This document shows positions 17,605 to 25,563 of a stretch of DNA of 64,000 nucleotides, piece after piece; position 1 is the first letter of the stretch; each line of letters begins with the position of its first letter. Source of the stretch: Gottfriedia sp002574545. Its GTDB lineage: Bacteria; Bacillota; Bacilli; Bacillales; Bacillaceae_G. The notes under the pieces are model-generated. The model saw nothing but the letters and a program-made list of their open reading frames with translations. It was not told the DNA's origin and ran no database searches. Location: NCBI GenBank assembly GCA_052180195.1, contig CP197469.1. One strand, given 5' to 3'. The translations under genes and the position numbers were made by a program.

Positions 17605-18468
17605 ATGAAAATAGGTAGAGGAAGTTGCAATGGAACATTTGGAGAATTGGTCCAAGGTATCATGGAAGAGCGTCCGTTTTTAATCACTTTCCCAATCGAG
17701 AGTTTACGAAGTGAGGCTAGATTTGTTCCAGACACAGCCACCTCCAGGATAAGGGGGGTAAACTCCAAAATGAAAGCGAAAAAAGCGGGGGAAAGCTTAC
17801 TCCAACTTTTTGCAATAAGAGGAGGCGGGTATCTCGAAATACATTCCAATATCCCTTCCGGTAAGGGCATGGCTAGCAGTTCGGCGGATATTGTTGCTAC
17901 ATTAAGAGCAATTGCTGACAGCTATAGTATTCCTCTCACAAATGAAATAATCTCGATGATTGCCGCAAAAGTGGAACCTACCGACGGGGTAATGTATGAG
18001 GATGTCGTGGTCTATGAATATATTTCCGGTCAGCTAATCGCAAGCTTTGGGACCTTGCCCCCATTTATCCTCGTTGGTATTGATCTTGGAGGTATGATCA
18101 ACACAATAGAGTTTAATGAAGTTCCGAAAGTATACAGCCAGGACGATCAACAACTATTCATTAAAGCTATTGATCTAGCTAAAAGAGGGTTTAAGGAAAA
18201 AAATATAACGTATATTGGTGAGGCAGCAACCCTCAGTGCACGGGTAAATCAAAAATTATTGCCAAAACCTGTTTTTCCTCTATTAGATCAGTTGGCTAAT
18301 CGCTATCATGGCGGAATCGTTGTCGCCCACAGTGGAACGGTCGCTGGTATTTTACTAGATGGAAATCTTCCAAACAGTGAATTGGTGGTTTCACACTTAA
18401 TTAGGGAAATGTCACTCGCTTATAAGGGTGTACCGATAAATTTATTTCTTTATGAAAGCAAGGAATAG
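17605..18468 (+). CDS. pduX: PduX-like L-threonine kinase (GHMP family)
   Basis: A 287-residue GHMP kinase. It opens GRGSCNGTFGELVQGIMEER and has the ATP-binding loop SNIPSGKGMASSSADIVAT near residue 90, with VEPTDGVMYEDVVVYEY after it. Kinases of this type beside cobD and cbiB are homologues of Salmonella PduX, which makes L-threonine phosphate, the CobD substrate. The sequence shows the GHMP family directly; the threonine substrate is inferred from this context. It follows cbiB by 19 bases and is the last enzyme gene of the cob run. Confidence 0.8.
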   Translation: MKIGRGSCNGTFGELVQGIMEERPFLITFPIESLRSEARFVPDTATSRIRGVNSKMKAKKAGESLLQLFAIRGGGYLEIHSNIPSGKGMASSSADIVATLRAIADSYSIPLTNEIISMIAAKVEPTDGVMYEDVVVYEYISGQLIASFGTLPPFILVGIDLGGMINTIEFNEVPKVYSQDDQQLFIKAIDLAKRGFKEKNITYIGEAATLSARVNQKLLPKPVFPLLDQLANRYHGGIVVAHSGTVAGILLDGNLPNSELVVSHLIREMSLAYKGVPINLFLYESKE

Positions 18469-18613
18469 GTAATATTTTGAATAATTCAAAAAGTTTGATT
18501 TCAAAAAAGGGGCTACGTGTTTAGTCAAGGGGCTTGTATAAATGGATCATCTTTAATCTCGGGGTGGTAATTACAGACATCATAGTTTGTCTACTATTTG
18601 TACGTCCTAAAAA

Positions 18614-18647
18614 AATCCTTAATCTGTCAGTTAGGATTGTTTTTTTT
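18614..18647 (+). terminator. Terminator or attenuator upstream of the Ni/Co permease
   Basis: AATCCT-t-AA pairs with TTAGGATT around a loop of eight bases and is followed by a run of T. It lies 36 bases before the permease ATG. It may simply end the cob transcript, or it may act as an attenuator within the 214-base leader. I could not match the leader to a known cobalt, nickel or cobalamin riboswitch. Confidence 0.65.
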
Positions 18648-18682
18648 ATGTTGCAACTGTTTAAAATAAGGAGGAATTTTTT

Positions 18683-19483
18683 ATGGAAACTATATCATTG
18701 TATTTACTTGTTTTTGTATTGGGGCTTCGACATGGGCTGGATGCTGATCATCTTGCCTTTATTGATGGACAAACTCGTTATAATTGGAGAATGGGCAGTT
18801 CGTTTGCTCGTTGGGTAGGGACATTATTTTCATTCGGACACGGAGGAATGGTTGCACTAACAGCAGGTATTTTAGGAATGGTGATAGAGAATTTTTCATT
18901 CCCAGCTTATTTTGATAATATTGCATCTTGGGTATCGATTACTTCTTTATTCCTTATTGGAACGTTAAATACATATAATCTTTTACGGACAAGAAACAAT
19001 CAAGAAGAGTTTCAACTAAGCGGACTAAAAGGAAAGTTTATACCAAAAATTGCCAAGGGGACGACAAATCCTTTTCTAATTATTTTAGTAGGTGCTTTAT
19101 TTGCCTTGGCTGCAGAGACAGTAAGTCAAACAGCAGTCTGGTCCTTAGCAGCAGGAAATGTTAGTGAATATACACCTTTAATATTAGGATTAGTTTTTAT
19201 GTTTGGGATGATGATTACGGATACAATTGATTCGATGATTGTCTATAAAATGGTGAACCAGTCCAGTAAAATCGGTCAAACTGCGTCAAGAGTAATGGGT
19301 TGGGTGATTGTCGTCTTGGCATATGGGGTTTCCTTCTATCTAGCATTTACATTTTTTAACCCATGGGCAGAACTAGATTTCGAAATCGTAGGAGTCATTC
19401 TTTTCATTTTCTTAGTCTCATCATTTATCTTTATAAGTGTTTATTCCAAAAAACAGAAACAAGAATTAAATACTACGAATTAA
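18683..19483 (+). CDS. NiCoT-family nickel/cobalt permease
   Basis: Integral membrane transporter likely to bring in Co2+ for the adjacent pathway. GLRHGLDADHLAFIDGQTR holds the H-x4-D-H signature of the HoxN/NixA family in the first helices. FSFGHGGMVALTAG and LIGTLNTYNLL are further family motifs. About seven or eight hydrophobic segments are seen over 266 residues. The usual third motif of the family appears altered (ALFALAAETVSQTAV). Start ATG follows AAGGAGG. Metal choice (Co rather than Ni) is inferred from its place after pduX, not from sequence. Confidence 0.85.
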   Translation: METISLYLLVFVLGLRHGLDADHLAFIDGQTRYNWRMGSSFARWVGTLFSFGHGGMVALTAGILGMVIENFSFPAYFDNIASWVSITSLFLIGTLNTYNLLRTRNNQEEFQLSGLKGKFIPKIAKGTTNPFLIILVGALFALAAETVSQTAVWSLAAGNVSEYTPLILGLVFMFGMMITDTIDSMIVYKMVNQSSKIGQTASRVMGWVIVVLAYGVSFYLAFTFFNPWAELDFEIVGVILFIFLVSSFIFISVYSKKQKQELNTTN

Positions 19484-20058
19484 TTAGATAAGCTAAGACT
19501 ATTTTTATAGATAGTGACAGAGCTCTTTTGTACGGCCGACAAAACAATCATATTGTATTAGTATTATGTATTAGTTTTGCTATTTTCATTTAAATTTGTC
19601 TATAAAGCTAAGATAAAATGGTCTTATTTTTTTTATTAACAAGTAAATATATTATTAAATAGTAAATTTTTTTAGTTGGTAGAGAGTAATTGAAATTACT
19701 CGAAATTGTAAGATTATGTAAAAACGAACTTACATTTGAAGAAAAAATTGCAGCTACCCTAAATAGGATTTGGATTTAACGTTACAAAGGCAACTGTTAA
19801 TAGAAAGTATAATGGACAGACGAAAGTAATCTCCAATATTGAAAGCTAATGCAATTTATTGTAAGATGGGATACATTGAATAGATATCAGACACTAACGA
19901 ACGCTTTCTTCATTTCAAAAGTTTACTTAGTGGATCTTTTGCCTCTGTTTAGTTAGCGAGAGTTTTTCGCTTAGAAAGAACATAGATCTAGTCGTCAGAT
20001 ATCAAAGTGATGGAACTAACAATAAATAGATAAGATACAAATAAAGGAGAGGTTACTA
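19484..20058. other. Intergenic stretch at the boundary of the cobalamin cluster
   Basis: This is 575 AT-rich bases between the permease and ynzC. Apart from the broken short frame at 19690-19849 I see no gene. In B. subtilis the SOS genes yneA and yneB precede ynzC; neither is recognisable here. The words gatatcaga (19882) and cagatatca (19995) occur on either side of 19.9-20.0 kb, but I see no extended repeat. Confidence 0.5.
19690..19849 (+). pseudogene. Possible remnant of a small gene of unknown function
   Basis: A frame opening with TTG at 19690 reads LEIVRLCKNELTFEEKIAA then TLNRIWI-stop. The next frame continues GFNVTKATVNRKYNGQTKV and ends at 19849. Deleting a single T in the run near 19772 would join them as LNRIGFNVTKATVN, which makes a smooth protein-like sequence of about 50 residues. 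I do not recognise the family. There is no convincing ribosome site. It could be chance, but the join is neat. Confidence 0.35.
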
Positions 20059-20298
20059 ATGGTTACTAAAAAAACATTAGATAGAATAAATGCATTATCA
20101 AAAAAGGCAAAAGAAGTAGGGTTAAGTCCTGAAGAGAAAATTGAACAAGATCAATTAAGAAAAGAATATTTAGCTGATTTCCGTTCTCGTATGATGGATG
20201 AATTAACTTCACTTAAAATTGTCGATGAAAAAGGGAATGATATTACACCTGCTAAGTTAAAATATGAAAAAGCAAAGCGTAAAAATAACTTACATTAA
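20059..20298 (+). CDS. ynzC: DUF896 / YnzC family protein
   Basis: A 79-residue, highly charged, mostly helical cytosolic protein: LDRINALSKKAKEVGLSPEE is the DUF896 opening and YLADFRSRMMDEL the conserved middle. B. subtilis YnzC (77 residues) forms a helical hairpin and has no established biochemical role. Start ATG follows AAAGGAGAGG. As in B. subtilis it directly precedes tkt, but here a terminator lies between the two. Confidence 0.92.
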   Translation: MVTKKTLDRINALSKKAKEVGLSPEEKIEQDQLRKEYLADFRSRMMDELTSLKIVDEKGNDITPAKLKYEKAKRKNNLH

Positions 20299-20338
20299 AA
20301 TAAGGTTTAACAATTTAATATTTCGTGAAAATAACAGA

Positions 20339-20366
20339 AAAAAGCAGACGAATGTTCTGCTTTTTT
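20339..20366 (+). terminator. Intrinsic terminator after ynzC
   Basis: AGCAGA (20343-20348) pairs with TCTGCT (20356-20361), flanked by A-rich and T-rich runs. It would separate ynzC from tkt transcription. Confidence 0.8.
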
Positions 20367-20478
20367 CTATTTCTTGGTAAGAATTTCTTAAAAATGTCAA
20401 AATTAAGTGTTAGTTATTGTAATAAATCATGGTAAATTATATGATAATATCTATGAATAAGCTAAAGGAGCGAAAATT

Positions 20479-22482
20479 ATGTCTAATAATATTGAACAAT
20501 TAGCAATTAATACGATTCGTACATTATCAATTGATGCAATCGAGAAATCAAATTCTGGCCACCCAGGGATGCCAATGGGCGCTGCACCGATGGCGTATGC
20601 ATTGTTTGCAAAATTTATGAATCATAACCCAAAAAATTCAAAATGGTTTAACAGAGACCGATTTGTGTTATCTGCAGGGCATGGTTCAATGTTACTATAT
20701 AGCATGCTACATTTATCAGGCTATGAAGTTTCAATTGAAGATATTAAAAACTTCCGTCAATGGGGAAGCAACACGCCAGGACATCCTGAATTTGGACATA
20801 CACACGGTGTTGAAGCTACAACAGGTCCATTAGGACAAGGTATAGCAATGGCTGTTGGGATGGCTTTAGCAGAGCGTCATTTAGCAGGTACATATAATAA
20901 AGAAGATTTAAATGTAGTTGACCACTTTACATACTCAATTTGTGGTGATGGAGATTTAATGGAAGGTGTTTCTGCAGAAGCAGCTTCATTAGCAGGACAT
21001 TTACAATTAGGTCGTTTAGTAGTTCTTTATGATTCAAATGATATTTCACTAGACGGTGAATTAAATCGTTCATTCTCTGAAAGTGTAGAAGACCGTTTTA
21101 AAGCTTATGGATGGCAAGTTATTCGAGTAGAAGATGGTAATAACTTAGATGAAATTACTGAAGCGATCCAAAAAGCGCAAGAAGAATTATCAAAACCTAC
21201 TTTAATCGAAGTGAAAACAACAATCGGTTACGGATCTCCGAATAAATCTGGTAAATCAAAATCTCACGGTGAGCCATTAGGAAAAGAAGAAACAATTTTA
21301 ACAAAACAAGCGTATGCTTGGGGTTATGAAAATGCATTCCATGTTCCAGAAGAAGTGTATGCGCATTTTAATAAAGTAATTGTTGAAGCTGGTGCAAAGA
21401 AAGAAGCAGAATGGAATGCTACTTTTGCAAAATACGAAGAAAAATATCCTGAATTAGCAGCTCAATTAAAGAATGCAATTGAAGGTAATATTACTGTAGA
21501 TTTAGAAACAGTATTACCGAAATATGAAGTAGGTAAAAAAATTGCGACGCGTTCATCTTCAGGTGAAGCAATTAACGCAATTGCAAACGTACTACCTAGT
21601 TTCTTTGGTGGATCTGCTGACTTAGCTGGGTCTAATAAAACGTATATGAATGGTAAAGGTGACTTTACGAGAGAAAGCTATGATGGACGTAATATTTGGT
21701 TTGGTGTACGTGAATTTGCAATGGGTGCAGCACTAAATGGTATGGCGCTACATGGTGGTGTTCATGCGTTTGGCGCAACATTCTTTGTATTCTCAGATTA
21801 CTTAAAACCTGCAATTCGTTTAGCTGCTTTAATGAATTTACCAGTTACTTATGTATTTACACATGATAGTATCGCAGTTGGTGAAGACGGACCTACTCAT
21901 GAACCTGTAGAACAACTAGCAGCATTCAGATCATTACCTAATTTAAATGTCATTCGTCCAGCAGATGGAAATGAAAGCTCTGCAGCTTGGAAAGTGGCAG
22001 TAGAAGCTAAAGATGCACCTACAATGTTAGTATTGTCTCGTCAAGATTTACCAACATTAGAAGGGACAACTACTGATATTTATAACAAAGTTTCCAAAGG
22101 TGCTTACGTTATTTCTCCTGCAAAACAAGATAAAATTGATGTTGTCTTAATTGCAGCAGGTAGTGAAGTACAATTAGCAGTTGGGGCACAAGAAAAATTA
22201 GCAGCAGAAGGAATTTCCGCATCAGTTGTTTCGATGCCTTCAATGGACTTATTTGAAAAGCAATCTGAAGAATATAAACAATCAGTATTACCAAAAGAGG
22301 TTACAAAACGTGTAGCCGTAGAAATGGGTTCTTCATTCGGTTGGCATAAATATGTAGGATTTGATGGAGAAGTTATTTCAATCGATACATTTGGCGCATC
22401 TGCTCCAGGTAACTTATTAATGGAGAAATTCGGATTTACTGTTGATCACGTTGTTTCAGCAGCAAAAAAAGTTTTAAAATAA
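20479..22482 (+). CDS. tkt: Transketolase
   Basis: Thiamine-diphosphate enzyme of the non-oxidative pentose phosphate pathway. N-terminal domain: KSNSGHPGMPMGAAPMAYAL and TGPLGQGIAMAVGMALAERH. ThDP-binding motif: SICGDGDLMEGVSAEAASL with YDSNDISLDGE. Pyrimidine-domain: THDSIAVGEDGPTHEPVEQL. Length is 667 residues, as in B. subtilis Tkt. The ATG follows AAAGGAG. It stands alone between terminators. Confidence 0.98.
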   Translation: MSNNIEQLAINTIRTLSIDAIEKSNSGHPGMPMGAAPMAYALFAKFMNHNPKNSKWFNRDRFVLSAGHGSMLLYSMLHLSGYEVSIEDIKNFRQWGSNTPGHPEFGHTHGVEATTGPLGQGIAMAVGMALAERHLAGTYNKEDLNVVDHFTYSICGDGDLMEGVSAEAASLAGHLQLGRLVVLYDSNDISLDGELNRSFSESVEDRFKAYGWQVIRVEDGNNLDEITEAIQKAQEELSKPTLIEVKTTIGYGSPNKSGKSKSHGEPLGKEETILTKQAYAWGYENAFHVPEEVYAHFNKVIVEAGAKKEAEWNATFAKYEEKYPELAAQLKNAIEGNITVDLETVLPKYEVGKKIATRSSSGEAINAIANVLPSFFGGSADLAGSNKTYMNGKGDFTRESYDGRNIWFGVREFAMGAALNGMALHGGVHAFGATFFVFSDYLKPAIRLAALMNLPVTYVFTHDSIAVGEDGPTHEPVEQLAAFRSLPNLNVIRPADGNESSAAWKVAVEAKDAPTMLVLSRQDLPTLEGTTTDIYNKVSKGAYVISPAKQDKIDVVLIAAGSEVQLAVGAQEKLAAEGISASVVSMPSMDLFEKQSEEYKQSVLPKEVTKRVAVEMGSSFGWHKYVGFDGEVISIDTFGASAPGNLLMEKFGFTVDHVVSAAKKVLK

Positions 22483-22502
22483 GGAATAAGATGGGAAAAG
22501 TA

Positions 22503-22534
22503 GGGAAAGAATTTTAAATTCTTTTCCTTTTTCC
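22503..22534 (+). terminator. Intrinsic terminator after tkt
   Basis: GGAAAGAATT pairs with AATTCTTTTCC (one bulged base), followed by TTTTTCC. Confidence 0.7.
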
Positions 22535-22672
22535 TAAACCTTTTTCAATATAATGCTTTTTTAAAGATTTTTCGACAAAACTAGTTGATTTTCACTCCTT
22601 TAAAATGACAAATATTTTGAATGGAATTATATATAATCTTCCTTACAGATAGTTGTTGGGAGTGGACAAGAT

Positions 22673-23110
22673 ATGAGGGAATATAAAATTTTTTTAATTC
22701 GAGAACCACTGTCTATAGAATTTTATGGGAAAGAGCATAAAATATATCAACTAGTATATGAGTATTATTATTCATCTATTGATTTAAGGAAAATAATCGA
22801 AAAACAATTAGAATATATAACAGAACCAATACCATTATTCGAGCTACATACATTTATTCGCAAATTTGATTCTCAACAGATTTACTTTTATGAGGAAACT
22901 GGAGAGTATCTTCTCGAACTTGTTGATGGTGCTAAAGCTCAGCTAAAACTTTATCCTCACGAACTTATTTTATATGCAGAAGGATCTTTAGAGGCAGAAA
23001 CAATATTCTTTGAGCTATTAAGAAAATTTCGTTCAACATTCATTGCTATTGATGTGAAGGATCAGCGATTTGGCTGGCTACGACCTATCGCCTATCAAAA
23101 GTATATTTAA
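22673..23110 (+). CDS. sirA: Sporulation inhibitor of replication SirA
   Basis: A 145-residue protein matching SirA (YneE) of B. subtilis in position and pattern. It has YKIFLIREPLSIEFYGKE at the start, QLEYITEPIPLFELHTFIR in the middle, and EAETIFFELLRKF then DQRFGWLRPI near the end. SirA binds domain I of DnaA early in sporulation and blocks further replication initiation; it is made under Spo0A control. ATG at 22673 follows GGGAG. Its presence supports a spore-forming host. Confidence 0.9.
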   Translation: MREYKIFLIREPLSIEFYGKEHKIYQLVYEYYYSSIDLRKIIEKQLEYITEPIPLFELHTFIRKFDSQQIYFYEETGEYLLELVDGAKAQLKLYPHELILYAEGSLEAETIFFELLRKFRSTFIAIDVKDQRFGWLRPIAYQKYI

Positions 23111-23195
23111 ACGATTAAATTGCAGTTTGCTCTTGTATAAACTGGTTAGTTTTAGTAAAATTGTTTCTAGATGATTTTAAGGAGGAAGCAATAAA

Positions 23196-23408
23196 ATGTG
23201 GGTATACTTTCTAGTCGGCATCTTAGCATTAATTGCAGGTGTAGCGATTGGATTTTTCATAGCTCGTCAATATACAATGAACTACCTAAAGAAAAATCCA
23301 CCAATTAATGAACAAATGTTAAAAGTAATGATGGCTCAAATGGGACAAAAACCTTCACAAAAGAAAATTAACCAAATGATGAAGGCTATGAACAACCAAA
23401 CAAAATAA
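23196..23408 (+). CDS. yneF: YneF family (UPF0154) small membrane protein
   Basis: Seventy residues with one N-terminal transmembrane helix (YFLVGILALIAGVAIGFFIA) followed by a charged, Met/Gln-rich tail with NPPINEQMLKVMMAQMGQKP, the conserved UPF0154 core. Function unknown. Ribosome site AAGGAGG. It follows sirA as in B. subtilis. Confidence 0.93.
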   Translation: MWVYFLVGILALIAGVAIGFFIARQYTMNYLKKNPPINEQMLKVMMAQMGQKPSQKKINQMMKAMNNQTK

Positions 23409-23810
23409 TAAAACCTTTTAAAATATAAGGCTTTATAGCTTGTTATGTAATAAATATTGAACATTTTCTATTTAGGAAACAGTATTTATAAAATCCTTCA
23501 TTAAGAATTTGTAATTATTTAAATCATGAATCATTTTACGAATCAGAAACCACTTATTTTATTGGAATTTTCCAATAGTAAGTGGTTTTTATGTTTTTAG
23601 TGGAATATTTAAATTGAAGCAAGTTTCTATTTTTTGTCATTCTAGTTCATTTTAAAGAATCTCATAAATGTAGCTGTACCTTAAATTAACAACCATTTTG
23701 AATGAGCAGATAATTAAGAATAATTTAAATTTTATGTTATAATGAACACTATGTTTTGAGTTTTCTAAAAATTATAAATTTAAGTTTAGTAGCATTGCGG
23801 GGGTGAAGAA
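23409..23810. other. Intergenic stretch with terminator and a promoter-like site
   Basis: These 402 bases contain the long hairpin terminator at 23547-23590 and a TATAAT hexamer at 23738-23743, placed about 68 bases before the ABC transporter start, which may be its -10 element. I see no coding frame. Confidence 0.6.
23547..23590 (+). terminator. Intrinsic terminator after yneF
   Basis: AAACCACTTA pairs with TAAGTGGTTT, and inside it ATTGGAA pairs with TTCCAAT, giving a long stem followed by TTTTT. Confidence 0.8.
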
Positions 23811-25562
23811 ATGTCAGTTTTTAAAGATTTGTTTTGGTTTTTTAAACAAGAAAAAAGAAGTTATGTATGGGGTATATCTCTATTAGTAATCGTTGCAATT
23901 TTAGAGCTACTACCTCCGAAGGTTATTGGTTATGTAATTGATGAAATGATAAAAAACTCACTTAATAGTAAAAATTTACTTTTTTGGGTAGGTTTAATTT
24001 TTGTTAATGGGTTGCTTCTTTATGCATTTCGATATTGGTGGAGGAGATTAATATTTGGCTCTTCTTTAAAATTAGCCAGACAGCTTAGAGATGATTTATA
24101 TAATCATTTTTCGAAAATGTCTCCGTCTTTTTATCAAAAAAATAGAATTGGAGATTTAATGGCTCATGCAACGAATGATGTTCAAGCTGTACGTGAAACA
24201 GCTGGGGCTGGGATTTTAACTTTTGTTGATTCGATTATTTTAGGTGGATCGGTACTAATTATGATGGCAGTTTCAATAAGTTGGAAGTTAACGCTTATTA
24301 GTTTATTGCCATTACCGATTATGGCCATTTTGACTCAATACTATGGTAAATTATTGCATCAACGTTTTCATCTAGCGCAAGAATCATTTTCAGAATTAAA
24401 TAATAAGGTTCAAGAAAGTATGAGTGGTTTAAAGGTTATTAGAAGTTTAGGGCAAACAAAAGAAGATGTAAGTGCTTTTAAAAATCAAGCGGATTTAGTA
24501 GTGAAATATAATATGAGAGTTGCCAGAATTGATGCTCTTTTCGATCCAACAATTATGTTAGTTGTTTCGATTTGCTATATGATTGCGGTTGTGTATGGTT
24601 CTAGATTAGTAATTGCAGACGATATTACTGTAGGGCAATTAATTACATTTGTTACTTATTTAGGTATTTTAATATGGCCAATGCTTGCAATAGGTTGGTT
24701 ATTTAATATTGTCGAAAGAGGACGCGCTTCTTATGATCGAATACGATCTTTACTAGCTGTTGAACCTGAAATTAAAAATAAAAAAAATGCGTTAGAAAAA
24801 ATTCCGATGGGTGAAATTACGTATTCAATCGATTCATTTAAGTTTAATGAAGAATCAAATTTTGAATTAAAGGATATTTATTTTAATGTTCAAGAAGGCC
24901 AAACAATTGGAATAGTTGGTAAAACCGGTCAAGGAAAAACAACTCTTTTAAAACTTCTACTTAGAGAATATGAAGTAGTAAACGGGAGTATTGCAGTCGG
25001 GGATTTAGATATTAAAGATACAACTTTATTATCATTGAGATCTCATATTGGTTATGTACCTCAAGAACATTTCTTATTTTCAACTACAGTTAAGGAAAAT
25101 ATTGCGTTTAGCCAAATTGATTCTTCAATCGAAACAGTACACAAAGCTGCCGAGATTGCGAATATTCATGATGATATTTTAGAATTCCCATTAGGCTACG
25201 ACACGATTGTTGGAGAAAGAGGGGTATCATTATCTGGTGGCCAGAAACAAAGAATTTCAATCGCTAGATCTTTAATTAAAAATCCTAATATTTTAATATT
25301 AGACGATTGTTTATCTGCGGTGGATGCTAAAACGGAGGAAAAAATATTACAATCTTTAAAAGATGAAAGAAGTGGAAAAACAACGTTTATTACTTCTCAT
25401 CGCTTGAGTGCTGTCATGCATAGTGATTTAATCATCGTTTTAGATGAAGGAAAAATTATTCAAAGAGGTACGCATGATCAATTGGTTCAAATAGATGGTT
25501 GGTACAAAGAAATGTTTGAAAGACAACAACTAGAAGAACTTGTAGAGCAAGGAGGGAGATAA
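23811..25562 (+). CDS. Heterodimeric ABC exporter subunit with degenerate ATP site (YheI/BmrC-like)
   Basis: A 583-residue half transporter: transmembrane domain with about six helices (residues 15-300) and a nucleotide-binding domain (330-575). Walker A is GKTGQGKTT near residue 370 and the signature is LSGGQKQR. Walker B ends ILILDDCLSAVD, so the catalytic Glu position (residue 499) is Asp. This is the hallmark of the subunit that carries the non-hydrolysing site in heterodimeric exporters such as B. subtilis BmrC/BmrD. One base separates it from the partner gene. Substrate is unknown; drugs or lipids are the family range. Confidence 0.88.
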   Translation: MSVFKDLFWFFKQEKRSYVWGISLLVIVAILELLPPKVIGYVIDEMIKNSLNSKNLLFWVGLIFVNGLLLYAFRYWWRRLIFGSSLKLARQLRDDLYNHFSKMSPSFYQKNRIGDLMAHATNDVQAVRETAGAGILTFVDSIILGGSVLIMMAVSISWKLTLISLLPLPIMAILTQYYGKLLHQRFHLAQESFSELNNKVQESMSGLKVIRSLGQTKEDVSAFKNQADLVVKYNMRVARIDALFDPTIMLVVSICYMIAVVYGSRLVIADDITVGQLITFVTYLGILIWPMLAIGWLFNIVERGRASYDRIRSLLAVEPEIKNKKNALEKIPMGEITYSIDSFKFNEESNFELKDIYFNVQEGQTIGIVGKTGQGKTTLLKLLLREYEVVNGSIAVGDLDIKDTTLLSLRSHIGYVPQEHFLFSTTVKENIAFSQIDSSIETVHKAAEIANIHDDILEFPLGYDTIVGERGVSLSGGQKQRISIARSLIKNPNILILDDCLSAVDAKTEEKILQSLKDERSGKTTFITSHRLSAVMHSDLIIVLDEGKIIQRGTHDQLVQIDGWYKEMFERQQLEELVEQGGR

Positions 25563-25563
25563 A

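Noticed and set aside
18469..18682. Cobalamin or NiCo riboswitch before the permease
   Set aside because: I looked for the conserved core sequences of both and did not find them; only a terminator-like hairpin is clear.
18534..18818. Open frame of 94 codons starting before the permease
   Set aside because: It runs across the terminator hairpin and then overlaps the permease in another frame; no ribosome site.
19725..19738. SOS (LexA) box-like CGAACTTACATTTG
   Set aside because: Two mismatches to the Bacillus consensus, it falls inside the broken small frame, and no lexA or yneA gene is seen.
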